A stretch of 64,000 bases of DNA from Solemya velum gill symbiont (GCF_000787395.1 NZ_JRAA01000003.1:434001-498000), one strand, 5' to 3'. Shown: positions 27,632 to 37,073, numbered from the stretch's first letter. The notes: generated by a model from the letters alone, not told the origin. Numbers and translations: made by a program.

Positions 27632-27916
27632 GTGTCTTCACGAGTAGAATTCAAGACGCGCGAGCAACTTGAGGCGATGCATACCGGATCCTTGATGAAG
27701 CGTCGGGATGCACTGCTCAAGTGCGATGAATCATTTAAGCTGTCCGATCAATCAGTTATCCCCCCGATCGCTTCTGCTTACATCGAGTTCAAGGACACGC
27801 CCGAGTGGAAACAGGCATACGCTGAACTGAAATCTGTGCTTGCGACACGTGAACATGTGCCGAGCAAGAAAGAGAGAAAAGAGATTCGCAGGCAGAAGGC
27901 GAAGCATAAAAGGTGA
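27632..27916 (+). CDS. Small basic hypothetical protein
   Basis: A 94-residue protein starting at a GTG with a GAGGTAGGGGTAGG region upstream. The C terminus is a strongly basic helix (KKERKEIRRQKAKHKR), suggestive of nucleic-acid or ribosome contact, but no family is recognised. It lies 17 bases after the previous unknown gene and 11 before the next, consistent with one operon. Confidence 0.6.
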   Translation: MSSRVEFKTREQLEAMHTGSLMKRRDALLKCDESFKLSDQSVIPPIASAYIEFKDTPEWKQAYAELKSVLATREHVPSKKERKEIRRQKAKHKR

Positions 27917-27927
27917 CATAAGACACC

Positions 27928-28158
27928 ATGCCAAATAAAGATAGAGACAAAGACGAAAGCATAAACGATCCGTTTGAGCAGCAACTCAAAGGCCCCTGCA
28001 TTCAATCGCCCGAGGAGATTCTGCTTGATGAACTGAAAGCCTTTGATGCCGGCGAGTTTGCCCAGTCTTTCAGTGGGGAGAAGTGTGAGCACCTGAGCTT
28101 TGCAGAGATGGATGCTGAACTGGGTAGCGGACACCCGGAATGGGGGGATTGTGCGTGA
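27928..28158 (+). CDS. Small acidic hypothetical protein
   Basis: A 76-residue acidic, hydrophilic protein (EEILLDELKAFDAGEFAQSF, EHLSFAEMDAELGSGHPEWGDCA) with no recognised domain. It starts 11 bases after the basic protein gene and its end overlaps a short downstream ORF. The acidic/basic pair could interact, which is inference only. Confidence 0.55.
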   Translation: MPNKDRDKDESINDPFEQQLKGPCIQSPEEILLDELKAFDAGEFAQSFSGEKCEHLSFAEMDAELGSGHPEWGDCA

Positions 28159-28288
28159 TCTAATCAGAGATGGTGACGAGTTCTGGCGCTGGGTAACACC
28201 AGGAGGTGGGCAGCCCATGCAATATGCGGGTGTGGGCATGTCCCGTGATGGGCGTGTCTTCAGAACCTGGGTGACAACAACGGCCTGA
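28151..28288 (+). CDS. Short ORF with Trp-rich product
   Basis: A 45-residue frame from GTG 28151 with a GGGGGG ribosome-site-like run just upstream and an 8-base overlap with the previous stop. The product (DEFWRWVTPGGGQPMQYAG, RVFRTWVTTTA) looks folded rather than random, and spacing to both neighbours fits an operon. Too short for certainty. Confidence 0.4.
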   Translation: MRDLIRDGDEFWRWVTPGGGQPMQYAGVGMSRDGRVFRTWVTTTA

Positions 28289-28301
28289 CCGGAGAAGAGA
28301 G

Positions 28302-28580
28302 ATGTTCAACATTGCCGTGGGAGTTCTGGCATTCCTGTATTGGTATATAACCGGTGATTTATGGCCAGCCGTCCTCGGGGTTATTTTGGCACTTATCATT
28401 TGGGACGAGCTGTGGTTTGTCACAATTGCGCTTTCTGCCGCAATCATTGGCTTGTGTGCCTGGTACTTCTGGGGAGAGATTGTCCCGAGCCTTGTAGATA
28501 ATCCTGTTCTGAGGGAGATGGCGGTCAGCTGTATCTACATGGGTGTGGTATTTGTCAAGGCAGCGCTCTCATTCAAGTGA
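28302..28580 (+). CDS. Small integral membrane protein
   Basis: A 92-residue protein with about three membrane helices (AVGVLAFLYWYITG, WPAVLGVILALIIWDELW, VTIALSAAIIGLCAWYFWG). An AGAAGAGAG site precedes ATG 28302. No family is recognised. It closes the run of small unknown genes before pxpA, 76 bases upstream of that gene. Confidence 0.65.
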   Translation: MFNIAVGVLAFLYWYITGDLWPAVLGVILALIIWDELWFVTIALSAAIIGLCAWYFWGEIVPSLVDNPVLREMAVSCIYMGVVFVKAALSFK

Positions 28581-28656
28581 CATGTGTCTGTCGATTGCGG
28601 TCCCTGCGGTGGTGCGGTAGCCTGTTATTGATCAGTAATAGTGACAGTAGCAAAGA

Positions 28657-29391
28657 ATGAAAATCAATTGTGACATGGGCGAGAGTTTCGGCAGCTGGAC
28701 CATGGGCATGGATGAAGAAGTCATGCCCTTGATCGACATGGCCAGCATTGCCTGTGGTTTTCATGCCTCCGATCCACTCATCATGGAGCACACAGTGCAG
28801 ATGGCGCTCGCCGAGGATGTGGTTATCGGTGCACATCCCGGTTATCCGGATCTTGCCGGTTTCGGGCGTCGCGACCTTTCGTTGCATCCGCAGGAACTCA
28901 AGGCGGGACTGGTTTACCAGTTAGCTGCCCTTGATGGCATTTGTCGTGTCAACGGTACGCGTGTTGAGTATGTGAAACCGCATGGCGCCCTGTACAACAA
29001 GATGATGCGTGACGAAGCCACCATGACGATCATCATGGAGGCGGTCAGAGATTTTGCGCCTGACTGCCCGTTGGTTGTTCTGGCAACGCCGGGATCTGAA
29101 GAGATCAGTGCGAAGGGCAGGGAGTATGACATCGAGGTCTGGTTCGAGGCGTTTTCTGATCGTGCCTATGACGACGAAGGTCGTCTTGTTAACCGTTCGC
29201 AACCAGGCGCAGTACATCAGGATATTGAAACGATCGGGCAGCAGGTACAGCAGATAATTAATGAACAGTCTGTCACCACGCTGAGCGGTAAACGCATCCC
29301 GATACAGGCAGACACCATCTGTGTTCACGGCGACAGCCAGCATGCGCTCGATTCAGCAAGGCATATTCGTGACATTATCTCCTCTTCATGA
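28657..29391 (+). CDS. pxpA: 5-oxoprolinase subunit PxpA (LamB/YcsF family)
   Basis: PxpA, with PxpB and PxpC, opens 5-oxoproline to glutamate with ATP. The 244-residue protein starts KINCDMGESFGSW and has IACGFHASDP, VIGAHPGYPDLAGFGRR, YVKPHGALYN and TICVHGDSQHA, the metal-site and substrate-site blocks of the LamB/YcsF fold. ATG 28657 begins the conserved region. It overlaps pxpB by four bases. The order pxpA-pxpB-pxpC is the usual one. Confidence 0.96.
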   Translation: MKINCDMGESFGSWTMGMDEEVMPLIDMASIACGFHASDPLIMEHTVQMALAEDVVIGAHPGYPDLAGFGRRDLSLHPQELKAGLVYQLAALDGICRVNGTRVEYVKPHGALYNKMMRDEATMTIIMEAVRDFAPDCPLVVLATPGSEEISAKGREYDIEVWFEAFSDRAYDDEGRLVNRSQPGAVHQDIETIGQQVQQIINEQSVTTLSGKRIPIQADTICVHGDSQHALDSARHIRDIISSS

Positions 29392-30092
29392 GAATCGAGG
29401 CACTTAACGAAAACAGTTCGATTATTTACCTGGGTGATGAAATCAGTGACGAGGTTTCTGCCCGGGTTGGTCGTGCCGTGGCTCTCGTACGGCAGTCGCT
29501 TGGTCATCTGCTGATAGACCTGGTCCCATCCTATACCTCGCTGCTGCTCTATTATGATCCCGACCGCATTGATCATGATCAGTTGCGTCAGCGTCTTGTG
29601 GAACTGCTTGATAGTGATACTGCAAACACGCAGGAGAGTATTACCAGCACACAGCTTGAAGTGCCGGTCTATTACGGTGAGGAGGTTGCTCCCGACCTGC
29701 AACTATTAAGTGAATATGCCGGACTATCACCTGATGAGGTTATCTCGATTCACAGTGACAGTTCCTATCGTGTCTATGCGATTGGATTTGCTCCGGGCTT
29801 TGCCTACCTCGGCAAGGTGGATGAACGCATCGCGATGCCGCGCATGCAAAAGCCGAGGCTCAGGATTCCGGCTGGCAGTGTCGCAATTGCCGACGCACAG
29901 ACCGCAGTCTATCCGGCAGCAACGCCAGGTGGCTGGCGCATTATCGGCAGAACACCAATGCAGATGATTGACTGGGAGAGTGATTCACTGACGCAAATTG
30001 TGGTGGGTGCAGAGGTTCGCTTTCGTCCAATCGACAGGCAGGAGTATCTCGACCTTGGCGGAAAGCTGGAGGAGGGTGAAAATGAGCTTTGA
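29388..30092 (+). CDS. pxpB: 5-oxoprolinase subunit PxpB (KipI family)
   Basis: A 234-residue cyclophilin-like protein homologous to KipI and to the N-terminal half of urea amidolyase-type AHS1 domains. The core reads YRVYAIGFAPGFAYLGKVDERIAMPR, RLRIPAGSVAIADAQTAVYP and TPGGWRIIGRTP (in parts), with the typical ATP/substrate-site residues. Translationally coupled to pxpA (ATGA) and overlapping the pxpC start by 11 bases. Confidence 0.95.
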   Translation: MRIEALNENSSIIYLGDEISDEVSARVGRAVALVRQSLGHLLIDLVPSYTSLLLYYDPDRIDHDQLRQRLVELLDSDTANTQESITSTQLEVPVYYGEEVAPDLQLLSEYAGLSPDEVISIHSDSSYRVYAIGFAPGFAYLGKVDERIAMPRMQKPRLRIPAGSVAIADAQTAVYPAATPGGWRIIGRTPMQMIDWESDSLTQIVVGAEVRFRPIDRQEYLDLGGKLEEGENEL

Positions 30093-30993
30093 GGTGCTCA
30101 AGCCAGGTCACTTCTCCTGTATTCAGGATCTGGGTCGTGTCGGTTACCAGCATCTTGGGATCACCACGGGCGGACCGATGGATGAACACGCGTTCTCATG
30201 GGCAAACCGCCTGCTTGGAAACTCTCCGAATGTTGCACAGGTTGAAATTACATACGGTGTACTGAGCTTGCTTGCCGAAACGGACGCCATGATTGCAATC
30301 ACCGGTGCTGATCTCGACGCGCGCATTAACGACATTCATGTAGCGCCCTGGTTCAGCTATTCCGTTGCAGCTGGTGACCGGCTTGAATTTAATACGCCGC
30401 TGAGTGGCTTGCGTGCCTATCTTGCCGTCGTTGGTGGTTTCAGTGCCACACATAAGCTGGGCAGTTGTGCGACTGTTGCTCGTGAGGGTATCGGTGGCAT
30501 CACGGGGCAGGGTGATTATCTGACGAAAGGTGACAGGCTGAATTTTGATCCGCATGCACACAGGTCCCGTGCAACTGTGCCAACATGGGCGATACCCGAT
30601 TATGATGCTCAACTGGCGTTGGGCGTGGTTCCCGGTTACCAGGCAGCGCAATTTCCTGATGACGAACTGGAGAAGTTTTTCTCTTCCAGTTACGAGGTGA
30701 CGAAAAACATCGACCGCATGGGCTACCGACTCAGTGGCGCGGCAATCGATTCAGGTCTGGACGGTATAATTTCAGAAGGCATTTGCTACGGGGCAATCCA
30801 GGTGCCGGGAGATGGGCAACCGATTATATTAATGAAAGACCGCCAGACGATTGGCGGTTATCCGAAGATTGGCAGCCTCACCGCACTCGGTGCTGCGCAG
30901 TTGTCTCAGCGTGGACCGGGGGCGAGTGTTAATTTCTATCCGATTACCCTGTACGAGGCAATGCTTCAGCGAAGGTTGTTTGGAGTGCCTTAG
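30082..30993 (+). CDS. pxpC: 5-oxoprolinase subunit PxpC (KipA/AHS2 family)
   Basis: A 303-residue AHS2-domain protein: FEVLKPGHFSCIQDLGRVGYQ at the start, GPMDEHAFSWANRLLGN, EITYGVLSLLA, ITGADLDARIND and GDGQPIILMKDRQTIGGYPKIG (in parts). ATG 30082, inside the pxpB end, is preferred because it begins the conserved MSFEVLKPG and has a GGAGG site; an upstream start at 29998 is a frame extension. Works with PxpA and PxpB in glutamate salvage. Confidence 0.95.
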   Translation: MSFEVLKPGHFSCIQDLGRVGYQHLGITTGGPMDEHAFSWANRLLGNSPNVAQVEITYGVLSLLAETDAMIAITGADLDARINDIHVAPWFSYSVAAGDRLEFNTPLSGLRAYLAVVGGFSATHKLGSCATVAREGIGGITGQGDYLTKGDRLNFDPHAHRSRATVPTWAIPDYDAQLALGVVPGYQAAQFPDDELEKFFSSSYEVTKNIDRMGYRLSGAAIDSGLDGIISEGICYGAIQVPGDGQPIILMKDRQTIGGYPKIGSLTALGAAQLSQRGPGASVNFYPITLYEAMLQRRLFGVP

Positions 30994-31014
30994 GGAGTCT
31001 GAAGAGCTTGAATG

Positions 31015-31075
31015 TGTAGGAGCCCCGTCCTCGGGGCGATAGAGATTTCATCGCGAGACGTACCTTGTGTCTCGC
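31015..31075. repeat. REP-like palindromic repeat
   Basis: TGTAGGAGCC..CGTCCTCGGGGCGA followed by CATCGCGAGACG and CTCGCC, with stem CCCCG/CGGGG. It is a copy of the TGTAGGAGCGGC-type unit seen at 7619 and 36906 and may act as the pxp terminator. Confidence 0.6.
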
Positions 31076-31078
31076 CTT

Positions 31079-31360
31079 CTAGCCCAGCTGGTAGTGCTTC
31101 TCGACATCCTTGAGAATCTCCCAGGTACATGACATACCCTTCGGGAAAGTTACCAGGTCGCCGCGCCCCATCTCGACCGGCTCACCGCCATCGGGCGTGA
31201 CGATAGCCTTGCCGCGAATGAAATAGCAGGTCTCCTGTTCCGCATAGGTCCACGGAAAAGTGGAGATCTCTTTTTTCCAGATCGGCCAGTCGTAGGCACC
31301 GAGAACTTCAATTTTCATCGGCGAAGCGTGTTTTTCGCACAGGATTTGATCGTGACTCAT
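31079..31360 (-). CDS. Cupin-domain protein
   Basis: A 93-residue single-cupin protein of the DUF861/EutQ-like type: TFPWTYAEQETCYFIRGKAIVTPDGGEPVEMGRGDLVTFPKGMSCTWEI (shown by its blocks EQETCYFIRG and GDLVTFPKGM). Substrate unknown. ATG 31360 is preferred to the TTG at 31369. It lies alone on the minus strand between pxpC and pncC, which is divergent. Confidence 0.85.
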   Translation of the reverse strand: MSHDQILCEKHASPMKIEVLGAYDWPIWKKEISTFPWTYAEQETCYFIRGKAIVTPDGGEPVEMGRGDLVTFPKGMSCTWEILKDVEKHYQLG

Positions 31361-31423
31361 TTTCTTCAACTACTAATATTAAACAGAGTGCTATTGTAAC
31401 CGATTCCAGAAGCGGCGCATTTT

Positions 31424-31933
31424 ATGGATAATGCTCTTATGACCGATTTTGATGTGAAGTGTACACAACTGGCTGAGCAGCTGGCAGAGGTTCTCAAGGC
31501 ACAGAAGCGCATGCTGGTGGCTGCCGAGTCCTGTACCGGCGGCTGGATTGCAAAGAGCTGTACCGATATTGCCGGTTCGAGCGAATGGTTAGAGAGGGGT
31601 TTTGTCACCTATAGTAATAATGCCAAACAGCAGATGCTCGGCGTTAGCAGTGAGACACTGAAGGCCAATGGTGCGGTCAGTGAAGCCGTTGTGGCGGAGA
31701 TGGCAGCGGGAGCCTTGATGCATAGTCCTGCTGACCTCGCGGTGGCTATTAGCGGGATTGCAGGCCCGGGTGGCGGCAGTAAAGAGAAGCCCGTCGGTAC
31801 TGTCTGTTTTGCGTGGGCTTCGGGTAAAAAAATTTTTACTGCACGTGAGCAGTTTGATGGTGATCGTGATGCAATTCGAAAAGCGGCTGTTCTTCATGCG
31901 CTTGAGGGCCTGATACGCCATGCCCTCGACTAA
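31424..31933 (+). CDS. pncC: Nicotinamide-nucleotide amidohydrolase (CinA C-terminal type)
   Basis: PncC deamidates nicotinamide mononucleotide to recycle NAD. The 169-residue product has VAAESCTGGWIAKSCTDIAGSSEW, GFVTYSNNAKQQMLGV, AVAISGIAGPGGGSKEKPVGTVCFAW (in parts), with the catalytic Ser in ESCTGG. It lacks the N-terminal molybdopterin-binding domain of full CinA, as is normal in gammaproteobacteria. It lies upstream of recA, the classical pncC-recA neighbourhood, and overlaps thpR. Confidence 0.95.
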   Translation: MDNALMTDFDVKCTQLAEQLAEVLKAQKRMLVAAESCTGGWIAKSCTDIAGSSEWLERGFVTYSNNAKQQMLGVSSETLKANGAVSEAVVAEMAAGALMHSPADLAVAISGIAGPGGGSKEKPVGTVCFAWASGKKIFTAREQFDGDRDAIRKAAVLHALEGLIRHALD

Positions 31934-32450
31934 ATCCCGACTCTTCTTTGCCGCCTTTCCGGATGAGTCTGTAAGCAAGCAGCTGGCTGCACTGTCGCAA
32001 GATCACAAGCAACTGCTGTCGCGACCACATCATCCACTCGATCTGCACATGACGCTCGCTTTCCTCGGGATCCAGCCTGGTGACCGGAAATCCTGTTTTG
32101 AAAAGGTGGGTGATCAGATTGCCCTGGAGGGATTTGAACTCCTGCTGGACAGGATAGGCTACTGGAAAGGGCCGCGTATTCTGCTGGCAGAGCCGAGTGC
32201 CACGCCAGACGGATTGTTACAGCTTGTCGACCAGATATGGACGGGAGCGGAAGGGTGTGGTCTTGCACGTGAAGTGCGCCGCTACAGACCGCATGTCACA
32301 CTGCAGCGCAAGGCACGCTTAACTTCTGAGCAGAAGATAACGCCCATCAGGTGGCAGTTGGAGAGCTTCTCACTGGCTGAATCCAGCGGTAATGGTGAAG
32401 TTCCTCGCTACAGAAGAGTAAAGACCTGGCAGCTGAATTCTAATAATTAA
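31920..32450 (+). CDS. thpR: RNA 2',3'-cyclic phosphodiesterase ThpR
   Basis: A 176-residue 2H phosphoesterase (LigT family) that opens 2',3'-cyclic ends of RNA. Both catalytic H-x-T-L motifs are visible: HMTLAFLG near residue 41 and HVTLQRK near residue 124. SRLFFAAFPDE at the N terminus is typical. It overlaps the pncC end by 14 bases and may be co-transcribed with it; a LexA-type promoter follows. Confidence 0.93.
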   Translation: MPSTKSRLFFAAFPDESVSKQLAALSQDHKQLLSRPHHPLDLHMTLAFLGIQPGDRKSCFEKVGDQIALEGFELLLDRIGYWKGPRILLAEPSATPDGLLQLVDQIWTGAEGCGLAREVRRYRPHVTLQRKARLTSEQKITPIRWQLESFSLAESSGNGEVPRYRRVKTWQLNSNN

Positions 32451-32471
32451 TAAATTCTCATGAAAAAAAGA

Positions 32472-32501
32472 TTGACGGACTCACGGATTGAGTTCTATGC
32501 T
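32472..32501 (+). promoter_or_regulatory. Predicted recA promoter
   Basis: TTGACG (-35) and TATGCT (-10) are separated by 18 bases, and a CATAAT alternative lies a few bases further. A GAAC-N7-GAAC operator begins about 14 bases downstream, which would block the start of transcription when bound. Confidence 0.45.
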
Positions 32502-32514
32502 ATGCCATAATATA

Positions 32515-32529
32515 GAACATCAATAGAAC
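32515..32529 (+). promoter_or_regulatory. LexA-type operator of recA (direct repeat)
   Basis: TAGAACA-N4-TAGAACA, i.e. GAAC, seven bases, GAAC. It is the same direct repeat as the two sites in front of lexA. It lies about 65 bases before the recA start. Confidence 0.8.
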
Positions 32530-32594
32530 ACTGTACTTATTTACGGATTTGAAGCATTTCTTCAGATTCTGAACGCATCAGGGGGATGACCAAG

Positions 32595-33644
32595 ATGGAC
32601 GATAACCGCAAAAAGGCACTATCTGCAGCACTTACACAGATTGAAAAGCAGTTCGGCAAGGGCTCTGTCATGCGCATGGGTGACGGTAGCGTCATCAATA
32701 ATGTTGAGGCGGTATCGACTGGTTCGCTGGGTCTGGACATAGCGCTCGGTATCGGCGGCATCCCGAAGGGACGCGTGGTCGAAATCTACGGTCCGGAATC
32801 ATCAGGTAAAACCACGCTGACACTGCACGCAGTTGCAGAGGTGCAGAAGACCGGCGGAACAGCCGCGTTTGTCGATGCCGAGCACGCACTAGACCCTGCC
32901 TATGCAGAAAAGCTTGGCGTCAACATGGAAGAGTTGCTGGTATCACAGCCGGATACCGGTGAGCAGGCGCTCGAGATTACCGACATGCTGGTACGCTCCG
33001 GTGCTGTTGATGTTGTGGTTATCGACTCGGTTGCGGCTCTGACGCCAAGGGCGGAGATCGAGGGTGATATGGGCGACTCGCATGTTGGCCTGCAGGCACG
33101 CCTGATGTCACAGGCACTGCGTAAGCTGACAGCGAACATCAAGCGTTCCAACTGTATTGTCATTTTTATCAACCAGATTCGTATGAAAATCGGCGTCATG
33201 TTCGGCAGCCCCGAGACGACTACAGGTGGTAACGCGCTGAAGTTCTACTCCTCGGTACGACTCGATATTCGCCGTATAGGCGCAATCAAGCGAGGTGACG
33301 AAGTGGTCGGTAACGACACCCGCGTCAAGGTGGTCAAGAACAAGGTGGCACCTCCTTTCAAGCAGGTAGAATTCGAGATTCTCTACGGGGAGGGTATCTC
33401 GCGTGAAGGTGAAATAATGAACCTTGGCGTCCAGCACAACATCGTCGAGAAGTCGGGTGCCTGGTACAGCTACAATGGTGAACGTATTGGCCAGGGAAAG
33501 GAAAATGTAAGGAAATATTTCAAGGAAAATCCAGAGCTTGCACAGGAAATCGAATCTAAAATAAGAGATATCGTTTTTCCAAAGCCAGAGGCTTCTGACG
33601 AGGTGAAGGCAGAAGTCGCCGACAAGGATGAGGCAGAGGCCTGA
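32595..33644 (+). CDS. recA: Recombinase RecA
   Basis: RecA drives homologous recombination and triggers LexA cleavage. The 349-residue protein shows [24 protein letters not shown], Walker [29 protein letters not shown] (Walker B), the L1 and L2 loops ([48 protein letters not shown]) and an acidic C-terminal tail (motifs in part). ATG 32595 is preferred: AGGGGG lies 9 bases upstream, whereas ATG 32586 abuts it. recX follows. Confidence 0.98.
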   Translation: MDDNRKKALSAALTQIEKQFGKGSVMRMGDGSVINNVEAVSTGSLGLDIALGIGGIPKGRVVEIYGPESSGKTTLTLHAVAEVQKTGGTAAFVDAEHALDPAYAEKLGVNMEELLVSQPDTGEQALEITDMLVRSGAVDVVVIDSVAALTPRAEIEGDMGDSHVGLQARLMSQALRKLTANIKRSNCIVIFINQIRMKIGVMFGSPETTTGGNALKFYSSVRLDIRRIGAIKRGDEVVGNDTRVKVVKNKVAPPFKQVEFEILYGEGISREGEIMNLGVQHNIVEKSGAWYSYNGERIGQGKENVRKYFKENPELAQEIESKIRDIVFPKPEASDEVKAEVADKDEAEA

Positions 33645-33661
33645 TTTTGCAGCAGTAGCTA

Positions 33662-34126
33662 ATGACGGAAGTTTCAGAAGCATCAACTCCAGTCACTGAC
33701 GACATCGAGCAGGCGGCCATTCGCCTGCTCGCAGTGCGTGAACACAGCAAGGCAGAACTTGCTCGTAAACTCGAATCACGTGACTTTCCATCTGAGGAAA
33801 TTAGTGCGCTACTGAAGCAGTTTGAAACGGCCGGTTACCTCGACGATCATCGCTACACCGAACTCTACCTCGAGATGCGAGCCCGCAAGGGTTTTGGTCC
33901 CTGCAAGATACGCCAGGAGTTACTCGAGAAAGGCATCGCCCCTGACATTATCAGTGACTGGGTTGATGATCGGGACCCGCGCTGGCGTGAACAGATGGCA
34001 GAAGTGGCGCTACAGAAGTTTGGTGTTCTGACAGAGCGAACACAGAAAGAGCTGGGACGGCGCGCACGTTTTCTCGAGTACCGCGGTTTTCCCACTTATC
34101 TAATTGGTGATTTTCTTTTTTCCTGA
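33662..34126 (+). CDS. recX: RecA regulator RecX
   Basis: A 154-residue RecX that caps or destabilises RecA filaments. It has tandem three-helix repeats: AIRLLAVREHSKAELARKL, GYLDDHRYTELYLEMRARKGFGPCKIRQEL and RRARFLEYRGFPTYLIGDFL (in parts). It lies 17 bases after recA, the standard place, so it should share the SOS-controlled transcript. Confidence 0.93.
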   Translation: MTEVSEASTPVTDDIEQAAIRLLAVREHSKAELARKLESRDFPSEEISALLKQFETAGYLDDHRYTELYLEMRARKGFGPCKIRQELLEKGIAPDIISDWVDDRDPRWREQMAEVALQKFGVLTERTQKELGRRARFLEYRGFPTYLIGDFLFS

Positions 34127-34259
34127 TCTGGTTAGTCCCTCTAACTGTCGCACCTGGCCCGACTCGCGATTGAATCGCTGTTTTCGTGTGCTTCCGGCGT
34201 GACATCTTCCGTCAACCCGAATAACATACGCTCTTTGTTTCTGATTACATTCCATTTTC

Positions 34260-36893
34260 ATGAAAACCAGCGCAGAAATCCGACAAGCATTTCTTGACTA
34301 TTTTGCCGAGCACGGTCACCAGATCGTTGATTCCAGTCCACTGGTGCCGGCGAATGATCCGACCCTGCTGTTTACGAATGCAGGCATGGTGCAGTTCAAG
34401 GATGTTTTCCTCGGCAAGGAGAAACGTGACTACAACCGAGCCACGACCTCGCAGCGTTGTGTGCGTGCCGGTGGTAAGCACAATGACCTGGAGAATGTTG
34501 GTTATACCGCGCGTCACCACACTTTTTTCGAAATGCTGGGTAACTTCAGCTTCGGTGACTATTTCAAGGAAGATGCAATCCGTTATGCATGGGAATTCCT
34601 CACAGAAACACTCGGCCTGCCGGCAGACAAGCTTTGGGTTACCGTCTATGAAGATGATGACGAGGCAGCCGACATCTGGCTGAAGAAGATCGGTGTCAAT
34701 CCGGACTCTTTCTCACGCATCGGTGACAAGCCGGGTGGTAAACAATACGAGAGCGATAACTTCTGGTCGATGGGTGATACAGGACCGTGTGGTCCCTGTT
34801 CGGAAATCTTTTACGATCATGGTGAGGGAATCTGGGGTGGACCACCAGGAACACCTGAAGAGGATGGTGATCGTTACATCGAAATCTGGAACCTGGTTTT
34901 CATGCAGTACAACCGTGATGCTGATGGCCAGATGACACCACTGCCGAAGCCGTCTGTTGATACCGGCATGGGTCTTGAGCGTCTTGCGGCAGTGCTACAG
35001 CATGTTCATTCCAACTACGAAATTGACCTGTTCCAGTTGCTGATCAAGGCTGCTGCCAATGCAACCGGCGCAACTGATCTTGAGAACAAGTCGTTGCGTG
35101 TCATAGCAGACCATATTCGTTCAACGGCATTCATGATTGTCGACGGTGTCTTGCCAAGTAATGAGGGACGCGGTTATGTGCTGCGCAGAATTATTCGTCG
35201 TGCGATCCGTCACGGCTACCAGCTTGGGCAGACACAACCGTTTTTCAACACCCTGGTTGAGGCGCTGGATGAAGCCATGGGGGAAGCCTATCCTGAACTG
35301 CGCAAGATGAAAGATCAGGTTGCCAAGGTACTCAAGCTTGAAGAGGAACGTTTCGCAGAGACGCTCGAGCATGGCATGAAAGTTCTCGAAGACGAGACTG
35401 AGAAGGTTAATGATGGAGTGATACCCGGTGAGGTAGCTTTTCGTCTCTATGATACTTATGGTTTCCCCGTTGACCTTACCGCAGACGTCGCCCGTGAAAA
35501 GGAGATGCAGGTTGATATCGAGGGTTTCGAGAAAGAGATGGAAGCACAGCGCCAGCGTGCGCGTGATGCGAGTAACTTCTCTGCTACTGACACAGGCGAA
35601 AAATGGGAAGTTGATTCATCAACCAGTTTCAGTGGTTATGAACTGCTCGAAGACAAGGGTACGGTGATGGCGATCTACCGAGATGGTCAATCTGTCGAGG
35701 GCTTGAAGAAGGGAGAGGAGGGTGTCGTGATTCTCGACCGTACACCTTTCTATGCCGAATCAGGTGGTCAGGTTGGCGACAGCGGTGAACTCAAGTCAGA
35801 GAGCGGTGCGACTTTCACCGTGACCGATACGCGCAAGCAGAACGGAGATATATTCGGTCATATCGGTGTGCTGGCTGAGGGCGGACTGTCACTTGGCGAC
35901 ATGGTCGTAACAAATGTCGACAAGCAGGCAAGGATGGCAACCGAGCTCAACCACTCCGCAACGCACCTGATGCATGCCGCGCTGAGAGAGATTCTGGGTG
36001 ACCACGTACAGCAGAAAGGTTCACTGGTCGATCCCGAACGCTTGCGTTTCGACTTCTCGCACTTTGAGCCTGTAACGCGTGAAGAGTTGACCGCGATTGA
36101 GCGCCTTGTCAATGCACAGATACGTGACAACGCCACGACTGAAACACGTTTGATGACACTTGAGGATGCCAAGCAATCCGGTGCCATGGCGCTGTTTGGT
36201 GAAAAGTATGACGATGAGGTACGCGTATTGCGTATCGGTGATTTCTCTGTCGAACTGTGCGGTGGTACGCATGTTGATGCGGCCGGTGATATCGGTCTGT
36301 TCCGAATTACCTCGGAGAGCGGTGTCGCATCCGGTGTGCGTCGTATCGAAGCTGTTACTGGTGAGGCTGCAATCGATTTGACCGAATCGCAGGAGAACCA
36401 GCTCACGGCAATCTCGGGGATGCTCAAGGCATCCACTGATACTGTGTCAGACAAGGTGGAGCAGTTACTTACACGTAACCGTGAATTGGAAAAAGAGCTC
36501 GACAGGCTGAAATCAAAAATGGCTGCATCCGCCGGATCTGACCTTATCAGCCAGGCCGTGGAGATTGGCGGTATTAAGGTACTGGCAGCTAACCTCGAGG
36601 GTGTTGAGCCCAAGAGTCTGCGTGACACGCTTGATCAGCTCAAGGATAAGCTTGGCAGTGGTGTTGTACTGCTTGCTGCAAGTAACGGCGAAAAGGTTAA
36701 CCTGATTGCAGGCGTGACCAAGGATCTGACTGATCGTTTGCGTGCCGGTGACCTGGTTCGTATTGCTGCGGAGAAAGTTGGCGGCAAGGGCGGTGGCAGA
36801 CCCGACATGGCACAAGCGGGTGGTAGTAACCCTGCCGGAATTCCAGACGCACTTGCGATGGCTGAAACCTGGGTGGCTGAAACTATTAACTGA
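34260..36893 (+). CDS. alaS: Alanyl-tRNA synthetase
   Basis: A 877-residue class II synthetase of usual length. The aminoacylation domain starts [15 protein letters not shown], with [36 protein letters not shown] and the [12 protein letters not shown] motif 3 (in parts). The editing domain has [17 protein letters not shown] and [13 protein letters not shown] with the zinc-binding His and Cys, and the C-Ala domain ends [14 protein letters not shown]. alaS after recA-recX is the usual gammaproteobacterial order. ATG 34260 begins the conserved region. Confidence 0.98.
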   Translation: MKTSAEIRQAFLDYFAEHGHQIVDSSPLVPANDPTLLFTNAGMVQFKDVFLGKEKRDYNRATTSQRCVRAGGKHNDLENVGYTARHHTFFEMLGNFSFGDYFKEDAIRYAWEFLTETLGLPADKLWVTVYEDDDEAADIWLKKIGVNPDSFSRIGDKPGGKQYESDNFWSMGDTGPCGPCSEIFYDHGEGIWGGPPGTPEEDGDRYIEIWNLVFMQYNRDADGQMTPLPKPSVDTGMGLERLAAVLQHVHSNYEIDLFQLLIKAAANATGATDLENKSLRVIADHIRSTAFMIVDGVLPSNEGRGYVLRRIIRRAIRHGYQLGQTQPFFNTLVEALDEAMGEAYPELRKMKDQVAKVLKLEEERFAETLEHGMKVLEDETEKVNDGVIPGEVAFRLYDTYGFPVDLTADVAREKEMQVDIEGFEKEMEAQRQRARDASNFSATDTGEKWEVDSSTSFSGYELLEDKGTVMAIYRDGQSVEGLKKGEEGVVILDRTPFYAESGGQVGDSGELKSESGATFTVTDTRKQNGDIFGHIGVLAEGGLSLGDMVVTNVDKQARMATELNHSATHLMHAALREILGDHVQQKGSLVDPERLRFDFSHFEPVTREELTAIERLVNAQIRDNATTETRLMTLEDAKQSGAMALFGEKYDDEVRVLRIGDFSVELCGGTHVDAAGDIGLFRITSESGVASGVRRIEAVTGEAAIDLTESQENQLTAISGMLKASTDTVSDKVEQLLTRNRELEKELDRLKSKMAASAGSDLISQAVEIGGIKVLAANLEGVEPKSLRDTLDQLKDKLGSGVVLLAASNGEKVNLIAGVTKDLTDRLRAGDLVRIAAEKVGGKGGGRPDMAQAGGSNPAGIPDALAMAETWVAETIN

Positions 36894-36905
36894 TCCTATG
36901 CCTCT

Positions 36906-36983
36906 TGTAGGAGCGGCGCCTGACCGCCAGGGATGGCGGGAATGCCGGGAGGCGTCTGGAACGGCTACGGCCTCGCCGCGATT
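36906..36983. repeat. REP-like palindromic repeat after alaS
   Basis: Begins TGTAGGAGCGGCGCC and ends GGCCTCGCCGCGATTTA; the arms GGCG../..CGCC form an imperfect hairpin. Same family as the units at 7619-7643 and 31015-31075. Confidence 0.65.
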
Positions 36984-37048
36984 TAACAGGCACTAGCATC
37001 GATTTCTCATTCCAGTAATTGTAAATACCTGATAAAATTCAACGTTCT

Positions 37049-37073
37049 TGCCCGGAAAGCCTCCGGGCACTTT
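37049..37073 (+). terminator. Hairpin in the alaS-lysC gap
   Basis: A 7-bp stem (TGCCCGG/CCGGGCA), a 7-base loop, then CTTTAATTT. It could end the alaS transcript or sit in the lysC leader. The lysine-riboswitch fold was looked for and is not present in this short gap. Confidence 0.55.

Noticed and set aside
35858-36628. 256-residue minus-strand open frame
   Set aside because: Opposite the alaS editing domain; Ser/Arg-rich product typical of antisense reading.
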